NCBI GenBank assembly: GCA_023388255.1
Contig: JAEWGO010000010.1
Coordinates: 1-64,000, forward strand
Length of the DNA stretch: 64,000 nt
Direction: 5' to 3'
Source: Pseudomonadota bacterium
GTDB taxonomy: Bacteria > Pseudomonadota > Gammaproteobacteria > Xanthomonadales > Rhodanobacteraceae
A model generated the notes under the pieces. The model did no database searches. It was not told where the DNA came from and saw only the letters and a list, made by a program, of their open reading frames with translations. The position numbers and the translations under genes are program-made. Numbering within the stretch: the first letter of the stretch is position 1; every line of letters starts with the position of its first letter. Shown here piece after piece: positions 8,851 to 17,762 of the stretch.

Positions 8851-11800
8851 ATGTACGAAAACCTGCTTCGAAACGCGATCCGACGCGGCTTGCGCATGCA
8901 CAGCCTGACCGGCGCGACGCTTGCGCTTGCCGCCATCGCCGCTCCGGCGATGGCCCAGGATGCACCTGCCGCCGCTGAAAACCAGCAGCTCGAAACGGTC
9001 ACGGTGACCGGCTCGCGCATCCGCAAGGCGGACGTCGAGACGGCGCAGCCGATCGTCGTGCTGGATCGCGCCGCGATCGACCATCAAGGCTTCAACTCCG
9101 TCGCCGACATCCTGCAGAACCTCAGCGAAAGCGGCGCACCCGCGATCAGCCGCGCCGATGCGCTGGCTTCGGGCGAGTCGGTCGGCGGCTACTATGCGAG
9201 CCTGCGCAACCTCGGTCCGAACCGCACGCTGGTGTTGCTGAATGGCAAGCGCCTCGGCGCGACGACCTCGGGTGCGCAGGATCTTTCGCAGATTCCGTTG
9301 TCGGCGATCGAACGCGTCGAGATCCTGAAGGACGGCGCGTCCGCGATCTACGGCTCCGACGCGATCGCCGGCGTGGTCAACGTGATCACGCGCAAGAACT
9401 ACGATGGCGCGGAAGCGAACGCCTATGTCGGCCAGTTCGACAATGACGACGGCGCCGACCAGACCTACAGCATGACGCTCGGCTCGCACAACGAGCGCGG
9501 CTCGATCACGTTCAGCGCCGAATACGCGAAATCCGAGCCGGTGTATGCGAAGGATCGCGTGTTCAGCGCATATCCGCAGGGCCAGTTCCATCCGAACGAG
9601 CCGGGCAGCTGGTCGCCGGTATCGCAATGGGGTGTGTTCTTCTTCCCGGATGGCTCTTGCGCGGGTCAGGACGACAGCCCGTTCGGCGCGTGCACGCTCA
9701 ATCCTGGCGGCAATCCGCTGGACCTGAATGACTATCACGGAACCGGCTCGGCAGGCGGCAACAGCGACCGTTCCAACTCGAACCAGCAGATGATGCTGCA
9801 GACAGGTGTCGATCGGCATTCGCTGTTCGTCAGCGGCGACTACAACATCACCGACTCCATCAAGTTCAGCACCGACATCCTCTACAACAAGCGCTCGACC
9901 TTGCAGCAGATCGCGGGCTATCCGTTCTCGGGGGCAAAATTGCCCGGAGTGGATCAGCCCTACATCGGACTGTCGCCGGACAGCTACTACAACCCGTTCG
10001 GCCATCAGCAGGACAAGAATCCGGTTGTCGACCACAACATCTACTTCTACCGGCGTGGATGGGAAGTGCCGCGCACGAACCGCAGCGACCTGCAGACGTA
10101 TCGCGTTTCCGGCACGCTGGAAGGCACGTTCAACATCGGCGACCACACCTGGAACTGGGATGTGGGTGGCTACGTCAACACGAACGACCTGCTGAAGACG
10201 CAGCACGGCGACTACAGCCTGGTCGCGATGACGCAGGCGCTCGGTCCGTCGTTCTACGATCCAATCACGAAGCGCGTGGTCTGCGGAACGCCGGACAGCC
10301 CTGTTCCGTACGGCACCGCGCCGGGCTCGTGCATCCCGTGGAATCCGATGATCCCGGCGGGTCAGGGCGGCTCGGGTTCGCTCTCGGATCCGGATCTGCA
10401 GAAGTTCCTGTTCCCGTACTACCATGACACCGGCCGCACCAAGACGGTCGACTATACGGCGAACGTCACCGGCTCGATCTTCACCCTGCCGGCCGGCGAT
10501 CTCGGTCTCGCGGCGGGCTATGAGCACCGCAACGAATCCGGCCAGTTCGTGCCGGATGCGTACAGCCAGACCGGCCTCAGCACGAATCTGTCGGCGGGTC
10601 CGACCGGCGGTGGTTACTCGATCGACGAGTACTACGTCGAAGTCGACGTGCCGGTGCTCAAGGACATGCCGTTTGCGCGCCAGTTGTCGTTCAACGTCGC
10701 GGGTCGCTATTCGGACTTCAACACGTTCGGCAATACCACCAATGGCAAGTTCAGCCTGACCTGGAAGCCGATCGACGATCTGCTCGTTCGCGGCAACTAC
10801 GCGCAGGGCTTCCGTGCGCCGACGATCAACGATCTCTACGGTGGCATCGGCGGCACGTTCGACACCTACACCGATCCGTGCGATTCCGTGCTCGGTGCGG
10901 CGGCCAGCAATCCGGCCGTGGCGGCGCGCTGCACGCAGGGCTTCGGTGGCCAGCCGGGTGTTGCGAATGATTTCCGCCAGCCGGGGCAGGGCGGAAGCCC
11001 CTGCACGAACCTGCCGTGCCAGTCCGGTGTGCAGACCTTTGCCGGTTCGAACCCGCGCCTGAAGCCGGAAACGGCGACCAGCAAGACGCTCGGTATCGTC
11101 TACAGCCCGGGTTGGATCCAGGGCCTGGATCTCAGCTTCGACTGGTTCCGCGTGCGCATCAAGAATGCGATCACGCAGGACTCGATCAACCAGATGCTGA
11201 GCGACTGCTATGTGCTCGGTTCCGCTGCACGCTGCTCGGACATCCTGTTCACGCGCAACCCGGAAACCGGCGGCCTGAACTATGCGCTGCGCGCCGGCAT
11301 CAACCAGGGCTGGGTCGACACCGAAGGTTACGACCTGAGCGCGAACTATCGTCTGCCGGAAATGCCGTTCGGCCGCCTCGCGCTGCATTGGGATTCGACC
11401 TACATCGCGCATCTCGACAACAAGCCGGACGACTTGCCGGATACGCCGGTAACCGTCAACAACGGCCTGGTCGTTGGCGGCGGCGCCTCGTTCCGCCTGC
11501 GTTCGAACGCGAGCCTGGACTGGACCTTCGGTGACTTCGGCGCAAGCTGGACCACGCGCTACTACTCGGCCCTGAAGGAAAAGTGCTCGAAGTACGCCGG
11601 CGAGTGCAGCGATCCGGGCCATGTCGCGCCGGATACCGGTCCGTTCAAGTTGAACCGCATCGGCTCGAACACGTTCCACGACCTGCAGGTGCGCTGGAAT
11701 GCGCCATGGAATGCGACGGTCGCGGTGGGTGCGAACAACGTGTTCGGCCATCTGGGCCAGAACATGTACACGCAGCCGAACTCCAGCTTCAACTATTACG

Positions 11801-11853
11801 GTGGTTACGACATCGGTCGCTTCTACTACCTGCGTTATACGCAGAAGTTCTAG
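8851..11853 (+). CDS. TonB-dependent outer-membrane receptor
   Basis: 1000-residue receptor that would import a large or scarce substrate across the outer membrane using TonB energy. The ATG at 8851 follows GGGAG at 10 nt. Residues 1-31 are a signal peptide ending AMA. The segment LETVTVTGSRIRKADVETAQ is the usual N-terminal region next to the plug; the plug follows with ILKDGASAIYGSDAIAGVVNVITRK (about 160-190). The remainder is beta-barrel, with CxnC-type loop cysteines around 9650-9700 and 10860-11030 and the C-terminal aromatic signature ending YTQKF. Size and plug sequence fit the large TBDR subgroup common in Lysobacterales, often linked to peptide or glycan uptake. The substrate is not known. 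A strong terminator follows. Confidence 0.93.
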   Translation: MYENLLRNAIRRGLRMHSLTGATLALAAIAAPAMAQDAPAAAENQQLETVTVTGSRIRKADVETAQPIVVLDRAAIDHQGFNSVADILQNLSESGAPAISRADALASGESVGGYYASLRNLGPNRTLVLLNGKRLGATTSGAQDLSQIPLSAIERVEILKDGASAIYGSDAIAGVVNVITRKNYDGAEANAYVGQFDNDDGADQTYSMTLGSHNERGSITFSAEYAKSEPVYAKDRVFSAYPQGQFHPNEPGSWSPVSQWGVFFFPDGSCAGQDDSPFGACTLNPGGNPLDLNDYHGTGSAGGNSDRSNSNQQMMLQTGVDRHSLFVSGDYNITDSIKFSTDILYNKRSTLQQIAGYPFSGAKLPGVDQPYIGLSPDSYYNPFGHQQDKNPVVDHNIYFYRRGWEVPRTNRSDLQTYRVSGTLEGTFNIGDHTWNWDVGGYVNTNDLLKTQHGDYSLVAMTQALGPSFYDPITKRVVCGTPDSPVPYGTAPGSCIPWNPMIPAGQGGSGSLSDPDLQKFLFPYYHDTGRTKTVDYTANVTGSIFTLPAGDLGLAAGYEHRNESGQFVPDAYSQTGLSTNLSAGPTGGGYSIDEYYVEVDVPVLKDMPFARQLSFNVAGRYSDFNTFGNTTNGKFSLTWKPIDDLLVRGNYAQGFRAPTINDLYGGIGGTFDTYTDPCDSVLGAAASNPAVAARCTQGFGGQPGVANDFRQPGQGGSPCTNLPCQSGVQTFAGSNPRLKPETATSKTLGIVYSPGWIQGLDLSFDWFRVRIKNAITQDSINQMLSDCYVLGSAARCSDILFTRNPETGGLNYALRAGINQGWVDTEGYDLSANYRLPEMPFGRLALHWDSTYIAHLDNKPDDLPDTPVTVNNGLVVGGGASFRLRSNASLDWTFGDFGASWTTRYYSALKEKCSKYAGECSDPGHVAPDTGPFKLNRIGSNTFHDLQVRWNAPWNATVAVGANNVFGHLGQNMYTQPNSSFNYYGGYDIGRFYYLRYTQKF

Positions 11854-11879
11854 TCGATCGTTGTTCTTGCAGCAGGATC

Positions 11880-11908
11880 ACGGCCCCGGAAACGGGGCCG
11901 TTTTCTTT
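11880..11908 (+). terminator. Rho-independent terminator after the TonB-dependent receptor
   Basis: Stem ACGGCCCC/GGGGCCGT (11880-11887 with 11894-11901), loop of 6, followed by TTTTCTTTT. It abuts the convergent stop codon of otsA at 11909. Confidence 0.9.
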
Positions 11909-13276
11909 TCACGTTTCAGCCAGCGAGCGCAGGAAGCCTCGTCGCCACGCGTTGATGTCGTTGCGGGAAAGATGCTCGAACATCGACTGCCAGCGCTCGC
12001 GCCGCTCCGCGAGCGGCATGGCAAGCGCGGCATCGATCGCTTCGACGATGTCGTCCGGGTCGAGCGGATTGATGACGATCGCCTGCGGCAACTCCTCGGC
12101 GGCGCCGGCGAAACTGGACAGGATCAGCACGCCCGGATCTTCCGGCGGTTGCGCGGCAACGTACTCCTTCGCGACGAGGTTCATGCCGTCGCGCAAGGGC
12201 GTCACCAGGCCGATGCCGGCGACGCGATAGAAGCCGGCCAAGGTGGCCTGGTTGAAGCTGCGATTGACGTAACGGATCGGCACCCAGTCCGGTTCGGCGT
12301 AGCGGCCATTGGTCGCGCCGGCCAGGCGTTCGAGGCGCGAGCGCAATTCACGGTATTCGGCCACTTCCTCGCGGCTCGGTGGAGCGATCTGCAGGAACGA
12401 CAGGCGCGAGCGCCATTCCGGATGCTGCGACAGGAAACGCGCGATCGCCTCGAAGCGTTGCGGCAACCCTTTCGAATAGTCGAGCCGGTCGACGCCGATC
12501 GCCAGCTCGCGGCCTTCCAGGCTGCGCACGAGGCGCTGCGTGGTGGCGCTGTTGGCGGCCTTGCGCGCTTGCTCGGCGACCTGCGCGGTATCGATGCCGA
12601 TCGGGAATGCACGCACGCGGAAGCGGCGGCCATTCGGCAGGAGCACCGCGCCAGCGGCATCCGTTCGTGCAGCCATTTCCTCGCGGAAGTATCCGAGCAG
12701 CGCGTCGCGGTCGCGTTCTCCCTGCAATCCGATCAGGTCGCAGGCGGCCAGCGCGGGAAACAGTTGTTCGTGGTGCGGCAGCGTCGTCAGCACGCTCGCC
12801 GGGGGCACCGGTATGTGCAGGAAGAATCCGATGCGCGCGGTCACGCCGAGTTCGCGCAATTCGGCGGCGAGCGGGATCAGATGGTAGTCGTGGATCCAGA
12901 CCTGGTCGTCGGCGCGCAGGCGCGGCGCAAGTTCGCGTGCGAACAGGCGATTGACGCGCTGGTAGCCGGCGAAATCCGCACGGCGATAGTCGAGCAGCGA
13001 CGGTCGATAGTGCAGCAGTGGCCACAAAGTGCGATTGGCGAAGCCGAGGTAGTACTCCTCGTAGTCCGCTCGCGAGAGATCGAGAAGTGCGTATTCGAGC
13101 GAACCCACGCGTTCGCTGTGCAGCTCGTGCTCGCCATCGTCGACGATACGCCCGCTCCAGCCGAACCAGAGTCCGCCGTGCTCGGCCAATGCGGCCTGCA
13201 TCGCGGACGCGAGGCCGCCCGCGCGCGCTTCCTTCGGCAATGCGACGCGATTGGAGACGACGACGAGGCGGCTCAA
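11909..13276 (-). CDS. otsA: Trehalose-6-phosphate synthase (OtsA)
   Basis: 455-residue GT20 glycosyltransferase that joins UDP-glucose and glucose-6-phosphate to give trehalose-6-phosphate. It starts (TTG)SRLVVVSNRVALP, matching the N-terminus of the family; conserved blocks include WIHDYHLIPLA, IGFFLHIPVPP, VDRLDYSKGLPQRFEA and the sugar-nucleotide site TPLRDGMNLVAKEYVA. The TTG at 13276 is preferred: it overlaps the GH15 stop (TTGA) and is preceded by GGGAGAG at 5 nt. No ATG is available near this position. Last gene of the otsB-GH15-otsA operon. Trehalose made here would serve as osmoprotectant or reserve. Confidence 0.94.
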   Translation of the reverse strand: MSRLVVVSNRVALPKEARAGGLASAMQAALAEHGGLWFGWSGRIVDDGEHELHSERVGSLEYALLDLSRADYEEYYLGFANRTLWPLLHYRPSLLDYRRADFAGYQRVNRLFARELAPRLRADDQVWIHDYHLIPLAAELRELGVTARIGFFLHIPVPPASVLTTLPHHEQLFPALAACDLIGLQGERDRDALLGYFREEMAARTDAAGAVLLPNGRRFRVRAFPIGIDTAQVAEQARKAANSATTQRLVRSLEGRELAIGVDRLDYSKGLPQRFEAIARFLSQHPEWRSRLSFLQIAPPSREEVAEYRELRSRLERLAGATNGRYAEPDWVPIRYVNRSFNQATLAGFYRVAGIGLVTPLRDGMNLVAKEYVAAQPPEDPGVLILSSFAGAAEELPQAIVINPLDPDDIVEAIDAALAMPLAERRERWQSMFEHLSRNDINAWRRGFLRSLAET

Positions 13277-15078
13277 AGCATGCTCTCCCACGATCGTGAC
13301 AGTCGCGTTGCGGCATTGATCAGGCCTACCAGCGAATAGGTCTGCGGAAAGTTTCCCCACAATTCGCCGGTGCCCGGATGCACGTCCTCGGACAGCAATC
13401 CGAGCGGGTTGCGGCGCGCCAGCAGCTGCTCGAACAAGCCGCGCGCTTCGTCGGTACGTCCGATTGCGGCGAGTGCGTCGACATACCAGAAGCTGCAGAT
13501 CGTGAAGCTGGTTTCGGGCGTTCCGAAATCGTCCGGCACGATGTAGCGGAACAGGTGGTCGCCCTGGCGCAGCACGCGGCCGATCGCCTCGACGGTGGCG
13601 ACGAAGCGCGGATCGTCGGCGGCGACGAAACCGAGATCGGCGAGCAGCAGCAGGCTGGCATCGAGGCGCTCGCTGTCGAACGCGTCGACGAAGTAACCGT
13701 GCTCCGGATGCACGGCGCGTTCGAGGATCAGGTTGCGCACGCGTTCGGCACGCGCCGCCCAGACCTGTGCGCGTTCGCCGAGCGCGAGATGCGTGGCGAT
13801 GCGCGCGAGACGGTCGCAGGCGGCCCACGACATCACGCTCGAATACGTATGCACGTCGGCGCGGCCGCGGAATTCCCACAATCCCGCATCGGGTTGATCG
13901 TGCAGCCGCCAAGCTGATTCTCCGACGTGCTCCAGCCGCGCGAACGCGGCGGTGTCGCCGGCGGTGTTGAGGCGGCGATCGAAGAACAACTGCACGGCGG
14001 CGAGCACGACGCTGCCGTAGACGTCGTTCTGCTGCTGGCGCCAGGCGTCGTTGCCGATGCGAACCGGACCCATGCCGCGGTAGCCGGCCAGGTGCTCCGC
14101 TTCGCGTTCGATCAGTTCGCGTTCGAAGTGGATGCCATAGACCGGTGCGAGCACGCCATCGGCGCCAGCGGCGAGATTGAAAAGGTAGCGCAGATATTCT
14201 TCCATGCTGCGCGTGGCGCCGAGCCGGTTCAATGCGCGCACGACGAAGGCGGCATCGCGCAGCCAGCAATAGCGGTAGTCCCAGTTGCGCACCGTATGCG
14301 GCGCTTCCGGAATCGAGGTCGTCATTGCGGCGACGATCGCGCCAGTGCCTTCGTACTGGCACAGTTTCAGCGTGATCGCGGCGCGGATCACCGCATCCTG
14401 CCACTCCGCCGGGATCGACAGGTAGCGCACCCATTCGCGCCAGTAGTCGAGCGTTGCATCGAGCGATTCGCGCGCGAAGATGGCCGGTGCCTGCGCCAAT
14501 GTTTCGTCCGGGCCGAGCACGATGGTGACCTCGCGATCGAGCAGCATCGGCAGCTCGTCGCGCAGCATCGGCAATGGCGCATCGGTAGTCGCGCGCAGCA
14601 CGAGGTCGCCGAGCATGAAACGCAGATGGTTCGAGCCGAACGTGCGTTCCGGGCGGCGCTCGCCGTATCCGGCGAGCGGACGCAGGCGCAAGGTGATGCG
14701 CGGTGCGCCGGCGAGCGGACGGATCGTGCGCACCAGGCTCATCGGATGAAAGATGCGGCCGTTCTGCTTGTAGCGCGGAGCGAAGTCGGTAATCTCGATC
14801 GCGCTGCCGTCGCTGGCATCGAGGCGCGTGACAAGCACGGCGCTGTTGTCGAGATAGGATTGCGTGCTGGCGACTTCGCCTTCGAGCGCGATATCGAAGA
14901 AACCGCTGTCGCCGACACGCGGCGACAGCAACGCGCAGAATGCCGGGTCGCCATCGAAGGTGGGCAGGCAACACCAGACGACGCGGCCGCGTGCATCGAT
15001 CAATGCACTGATGCTGCCGTTGCCGACCACGCCGAGGTCGAGCGACGGCGGAGCCGTTTCCGTAGCGGGTGTGTGCAT
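13273..15078 (-). CDS. Glycoside hydrolase family 15 protein (glucoamylase/trehalase-like)
   Basis: 601-residue cytoplasmic GH15 protein. The N-terminal beta-sandwich (about 1-260; LGVVGNGSISALIDARGRVVWCCLP) is followed by the (alpha/alpha)6 barrel carrying the family block RNWDYRYCWLRDAAF and the late signature ELWGNFPQTYSLVGLI. Some bacterial GH15 enzymes are trehalases and others act on malto-oligosaccharides. The position between otsB and otsA suggests a role in trehalose turnover, but substrate is inference. I chose ATG 15078 because AAGGAA precedes it at 7 nt; ATG 15105 overlaps the otsB stop (ATGA) but has no Shine-Dalgarno. Its stop overlaps the otsA start by 3 bp. No signal peptide. 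Confidence 0.9.
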   Translation of the reverse strand: MHTPATETAPPSLDLGVVGNGSISALIDARGRVVWCCLPTFDGDPAFCALLSPRVGDSGFFDIALEGEVASTQSYLDNSAVLVTRLDASDGSAIEITDFAPRYKQNGRIFHPMSLVRTIRPLAGAPRITLRLRPLAGYGERRPERTFGSNHLRFMLGDLVLRATTDAPLPMLRDELPMLLDREVTIVLGPDETLAQAPAIFARESLDATLDYWREWVRYLSIPAEWQDAVIRAAITLKLCQYEGTGAIVAAMTTSIPEAPHTVRNWDYRYCWLRDAAFVVRALNRLGATRSMEEYLRYLFNLAAGADGVLAPVYGIHFERELIEREAEHLAGYRGMGPVRIGNDAWRQQQNDVYGSVVLAAVQLFFDRRLNTAGDTAAFARLEHVGESAWRLHDQPDAGLWEFRGRADVHTYSSVMSWAACDRLARIATHLALGERAQVWAARAERVRNLILERAVHPEHGYFVDAFDSERLDASLLLLADLGFVAADDPRFVATVEAIGRVLRQGDHLFRYIVPDDFGTPETSFTICSFWYVDALAAIGRTDEARGLFEQLLARRNPLGLLSEDVHPGTGELWGNFPQTYSLVGLINAATRLSRSWESML

Positions 15079-15101
15079 GGGCGATTCCTTTTGGGGTGAA
15101 G

Positions 15102-15899
15102 TCATGTCGGCGGCAGCGGTGCCGAGCGTGCGAGCGCCACGAGCCACGCGCGCACGGCTCGGGGATCCGCCAGCGCATGGCGCGCCGCGGTGGGGCGCCG
15201 CGCGCCGACGATCACGCTGTCGCCCCCGAGCGCATTTGCGCAGGCGAACGCATGCTCATCGGTGAGATCGTCGCCGAGCACCCACGGCACGCGACCGGCG
15301 AATGGCGCATCACGCATCAAGGTGGCGACCGCCCGGCCCTTGTCGACGTCGGCGCGCTTCAGTTCGACCACGTGGTTGCCCGGTTGCAGTGCATAGCCGC
15401 TGCCCGCTTCGCGCAGCAGCGCGGCGGCCACCGCATGCACGGCAGCTGCCGCCTGCGGCGCGTTGCGATAGTGCAGTGCGAGCGCACCCGGTTTGGTTTC
15501 GACGAGTACGTCGGGAATATCCGACAGCAGGGCAATCGCATGCGCATGCAGCGCGGCGACGTCGTCATGTGCATGACACGGCATTGTCAGGCTGGCATCG
15601 GCACGACGCAGCTCCGCGCCATGCGAACCGGCTGCCGCGCCCGTCCATTCGAGCAGGGTGTCGATCTGCCGCAGCGGTCGTCCACTGATCGGTGCGAGCG
15701 CGCCATCGAGCAGCGCGCGGAGCTTGCTCAACAAGACGGGCAGGAGGGGCTCGACGACGACGGCATCGGGATGCGGGGCAAATTCGAGCAGCGTGCCATC
15801 GATGTCCACGAACAGCGCCAAGGTCGCCAGTTCGGGCAGTGGTGGTTCCGGCAGCGGTGCCGGCGGACTTCCGGGGGATGGAGCGTCATGTGTTGTCAC
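15102..15899 (-). CDS. otsB: Trehalose-6-phosphate phosphatase (OtsB)
   Basis: HAD-superfamily phosphatase that dephosphorylates trehalose-6-phosphate to trehalose. HAD motif I is ALFVDIDGTLLEF (nucleophile Asp), motif II is PISGRPL, and the later acidic motif is VLGDDLTDEHAF. With the GTG at 15899 the protein has 265 residues and motif I near residue 30, matching the family. The same frame is open further upstream to ATG 15989 and 16076, but that stretch has low GC at third codon positions and runs into the preceding gene, so I left it out; the start is the least certain part. First gene of the operon with GH15 and otsA. Confidence 0.88.
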   Translation of the reverse strand: MTTHDAPSPGSPPAPLPEPPLPELATLALFVDIDGTLLEFAPHPDAVVVEPLLPVLLSKLRALLDGALAPISGRPLRQIDTLLEWTGAAAGSHGAELRRADASLTMPCHAHDDVAALHAHAIALLSDIPDVLVETKPGALALHYRNAPQAAAAVHAVAAALLREAGSGYALQPGNHVVELKRADVDKGRAVATLMRDAPFAGRVPWVLGDDLTDEHAFACANALGGDSVIVGARRPTAARHALADPRAVRAWLVALARSAPLPPT

Positions 15900-16026
15900 A
15901 AGCCGATTCGCGCGGCGGCGTGTCCGCGCAGCAGTCTCCGTCAAATGATCGAGAATTGTCGCAGCGCATACATGTATATGGCCTGACATTGGCGCTGCGG
16001 CATGCGAATCCGGCGCGCATCGGCTT

Positions 16027-16515
16027 TCATGCCGGCGCCGGCAGCAGTCCGCGCTGTGCGAGCCAGTCGCGTGCATCTCCGGCGTCGTGCTCGAACCACG
16101 CGCGCGCGGAGCCGAGCCGGAACGTGTAACCCCACGCGTCCATGTCGGCCATCACGCGCGCGCGACCGACGCCCGGAAGGTCGTCACCCAGCAGGATCTG
16201 CAGGTAGCAGGTGGCATCTTCCTCGGCCTGCGAGTCGGAGGCGTCGGTGTGGATCCGCGCCCGGCGTTCGGGCGGTGCGACGATCAGGTGGCAGGCCTCG
16301 TGCAGCAACGAGTGCACGGGTGTATCGCTGCGCGCATAGACGCGATCGGCGATGACGCCTGCTTCGCAGTCGCCCCAGTAGCTGCCGGGAATCGCCTCGG
16401 CGTCGGCAACTTCTACAAGCTCGAGCGCGTGGCGAGCAAGCAGCGCGCGCGCGGCGTCGAAGCCGATCTGCGCGAGCGTCAGCACCGCGAGTGCGCGCGA
16501 TTCCGCAAGTTGCAT
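16027..16515 (-). CDS. Putative HExxH metalloprotease-like protein, min locus
   Basis: 162-residue protein starting 9 bp after the minE stop. It contains LLHEACHLI (residues 71-79), an HExxH zinc motif, followed about 22 residues later by SQAEEDATCYLQ, where a Glu could be the third ligand. This is the spacing of small zincin-like proteins such as the ImmA/IrrE or SprT-like groups, though I cannot assign it to either. There is no signal peptide or membrane helix, so it is likely cytoplasmic. Tight spacing suggests co-transcription with minC-minD-minE. The substrate, and whether it has any role in division, are unknown. Confidence 0.72.
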   Translation of the reverse strand: MQLAESRALAVLTLAQIGFDAARALLARHALELVEVADAEAIPGSYWGDCEAGVIADRVYARSDTPVHSLLHEACHLIVAPPERRARIHTDASDSQAEEDATCYLQILLGDDLPGVGRARVMADMDAWGYTFRLGSARAWFEHDAGDARDWLAQRGLLPAPA

Positions 16516-16524
16516 GCTGCGCGG

Positions 16525-16818
16525 TCAGCTCTCGTCGGTCGGCGGCGGTGCGTCCTTTCGACGTTCCGGCAGCGTGACCGACAGTTCCAGCACCTCGTCG
16601 TCGCCTTCGTGCGTGACGTGGATGTCGACCGCCTCGGCCTCGACGTTGACGTACTTGCGGATCACTTCGAGGATCTCGCGACGCATCATCGGCAGATAGT
16701 CGGGCGTGTTGCCGCGGCCGTCGGCGTTGCGCTCCTGCATGACGATGATGCGCAGGCGCTCGGTGGCGACGGAGGCGGTGTTCTTCGGGCGCGAACGCAG
16801 GAAATCGAACAGTCCCAT
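16525..16818 (-). CDS. minE: Cell division topological specificity factor MinE
   Basis: 97-residue MinE, which stimulates the MinD ATPase at the membrane and confines MinCD to the cell poles. The N-terminus MGLFDFLRSR is the amphipathic membrane-targeting part, ASVATERLRIIV is the MinD-contacting helix/strand, and the C-terminal half (LPMMRREILEVIRKYV and the VDIHV strand) is the topological specificity domain. Length is slightly above the usual 85-90 because of a Pro/Asp-rich tail. It starts 2 bp after the minD stop. Confidence 0.96.
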   Translation of the reverse strand: MGLFDFLRSRPKNTASVATERLRIIVMQERNADGRGNTPDYLPMMRREILEVIRKYVNVEAEAVDIHVTHEGDDEVLELSVTLPERRKDAPPPTDES

Positions 16819-16820
16819 GG

Positions 16821-17633
16821 TCAGCTCCCGAAGATGCGGGCGAAGATGCCCTTCTTCTGCGCATCGATGAAGCGCATCGGGCGCGTCTCGCCAGCGAGGC
16901 GCGCGACCGCGTCCGCATAGGCCTGGCCCGCATCCGAGGTGTCGTCGAGGATGACCGGCACGCCGGAGTTCGAGGCGGTCAGCACGCCAGGCGACTCGGG
17001 GATCACGCCGAGCACGTCGATGCCGAGGATTTCCTTGACGTCGTTGATGCCCATCATGTCGCCTCCGGCGACGCGGTCAGGGTTGTAACGCGTCAACAGC
17101 AGATGCTGCTCGACCGCGCCGGTGCCGAGTTCGGCGCGCCGCGTCTTGCTCGAAAGCAGGCCGAGGATGCGGTCGGAGTCGCGCACGCTGGATACTTCGG
17201 GATTCACCACGACGACCGCGCGATCGGCGAAGTACATCGCCAGCGCCGCGCCTTTCTCGATGCCGGCCGGCGAATCGCAGATGACGTAGTCGAAGCCATC
17301 CTCGGCGAGCTCGTTCAGCACGCGCTCGACGCCTTCCTTGCTGAGCGCGTCCTTGTCGCGCGTCTGCGAGGCGGCCAGCACATACAGCGTATCGATGCGC
17401 TTGTCCTTGATCAGCGCTTGCTTGAGCGTGCATTCGCCCTGGATCACGTTGACGAAGTCGTACACGACCCGTCGTTCGCAGCCCATGATGAGGTCGAGGT
17501 TGCGCAGGCCGACGTCGAAGTCGATGACCGCGACCTTCTTGCCGCGCTTGGCGAGTCCGACGCTGAGCGAGGCGCTGGTCGTGGTCTTGCCGACGCCGCC
17601 CTTGCCGGAAGTGACGACGATGATTTCAGTCAA
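16821..17633 (-). CDS. minD: Septum site-determining ATPase MinD
   Basis: 270-residue ParA/MinD ATPase that recruits MinC to the membrane. The deviant Walker A motif KGGVGKTT is at residues 11-18; switch and Walker B regions are VIDFDVGLRNLDLIMG and DYVICDSPAGIEKGA; the C-terminal amphipathic membrane-binding helix is KKGIFARIFGS. I chose the TTG at 17633 (TTG)TEIIVVTSGKGG because it gives exactly the usual 270 residues and has GAGGA upstream at proper spacing; the longer frame contains a non-coding repeat. Order is minC-minD-minE, minus strand, with a 129-bp gap before it. Confidence 0.96.
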   Translation of the reverse strand: MTEIIVVTSGKGGVGKTTTSASLSVGLAKRGKKVAVIDFDVGLRNLDLIMGCERRVVYDFVNVIQGECTLKQALIKDKRIDTLYVLAASQTRDKDALSKEGVERVLNELAEDGFDYVICDSPAGIEKGAALAMYFADRAVVVVNPEVSSVRDSDRILGLLSSKTRRAELGTGAVEQHLLLTRYNPDRVAGGDMMGINDVKEILGIDVLGVIPESPGVLTASNSGVPVILDDTSDAGQAYADAVARLAGETRPMRFIDAQKKGIFARIFGS

Positions 17634-17666
17634 TGGGATGTCCTCGGGATTCGTGATTTGGAATTG

Positions 17667-17752
17667 GAGATTCGGGAAACATCGATGCGGCGACTCCGGC
17701 CGGGCGACCGAACGCGTCATTGCGTCCGGCGTCTTTTCGAGTCCCGAATCTC
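17667..17752. repeat. Inverted repeat (GAGATTCGGGA) in the minC-minD gap
   Basis: GAGATTCGGGA (17667-17677) is repeated as TCCCGAATCTC (17742-17752), 64 bp apart, and fills most of the 129-bp minC-minD gap. A related CCCCAATCCCGAAT string precedes truA (39800-39819). These resemble short intergenic repeats with an ATCCCGAAT core common in Lysobacterales genomes. Confidence 0.55.
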
Positions 17753-17762
17753 GTAGCCTGAA

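Noticed and set aside
8818..11751. Very long open frame (977 codons) antisense to the TonB-dependent receptor
   Set aside because: Arg/Ala/Val-rich with no domain; open only because GC-rich third positions of the receptor gene leave few stops on the other strand.
15900..16076. Longer N-terminus for OtsB
   Set aside because: Low GC at third codon positions, no Shine-Dalgarno, and it would overlap the end of the HExxH gene.
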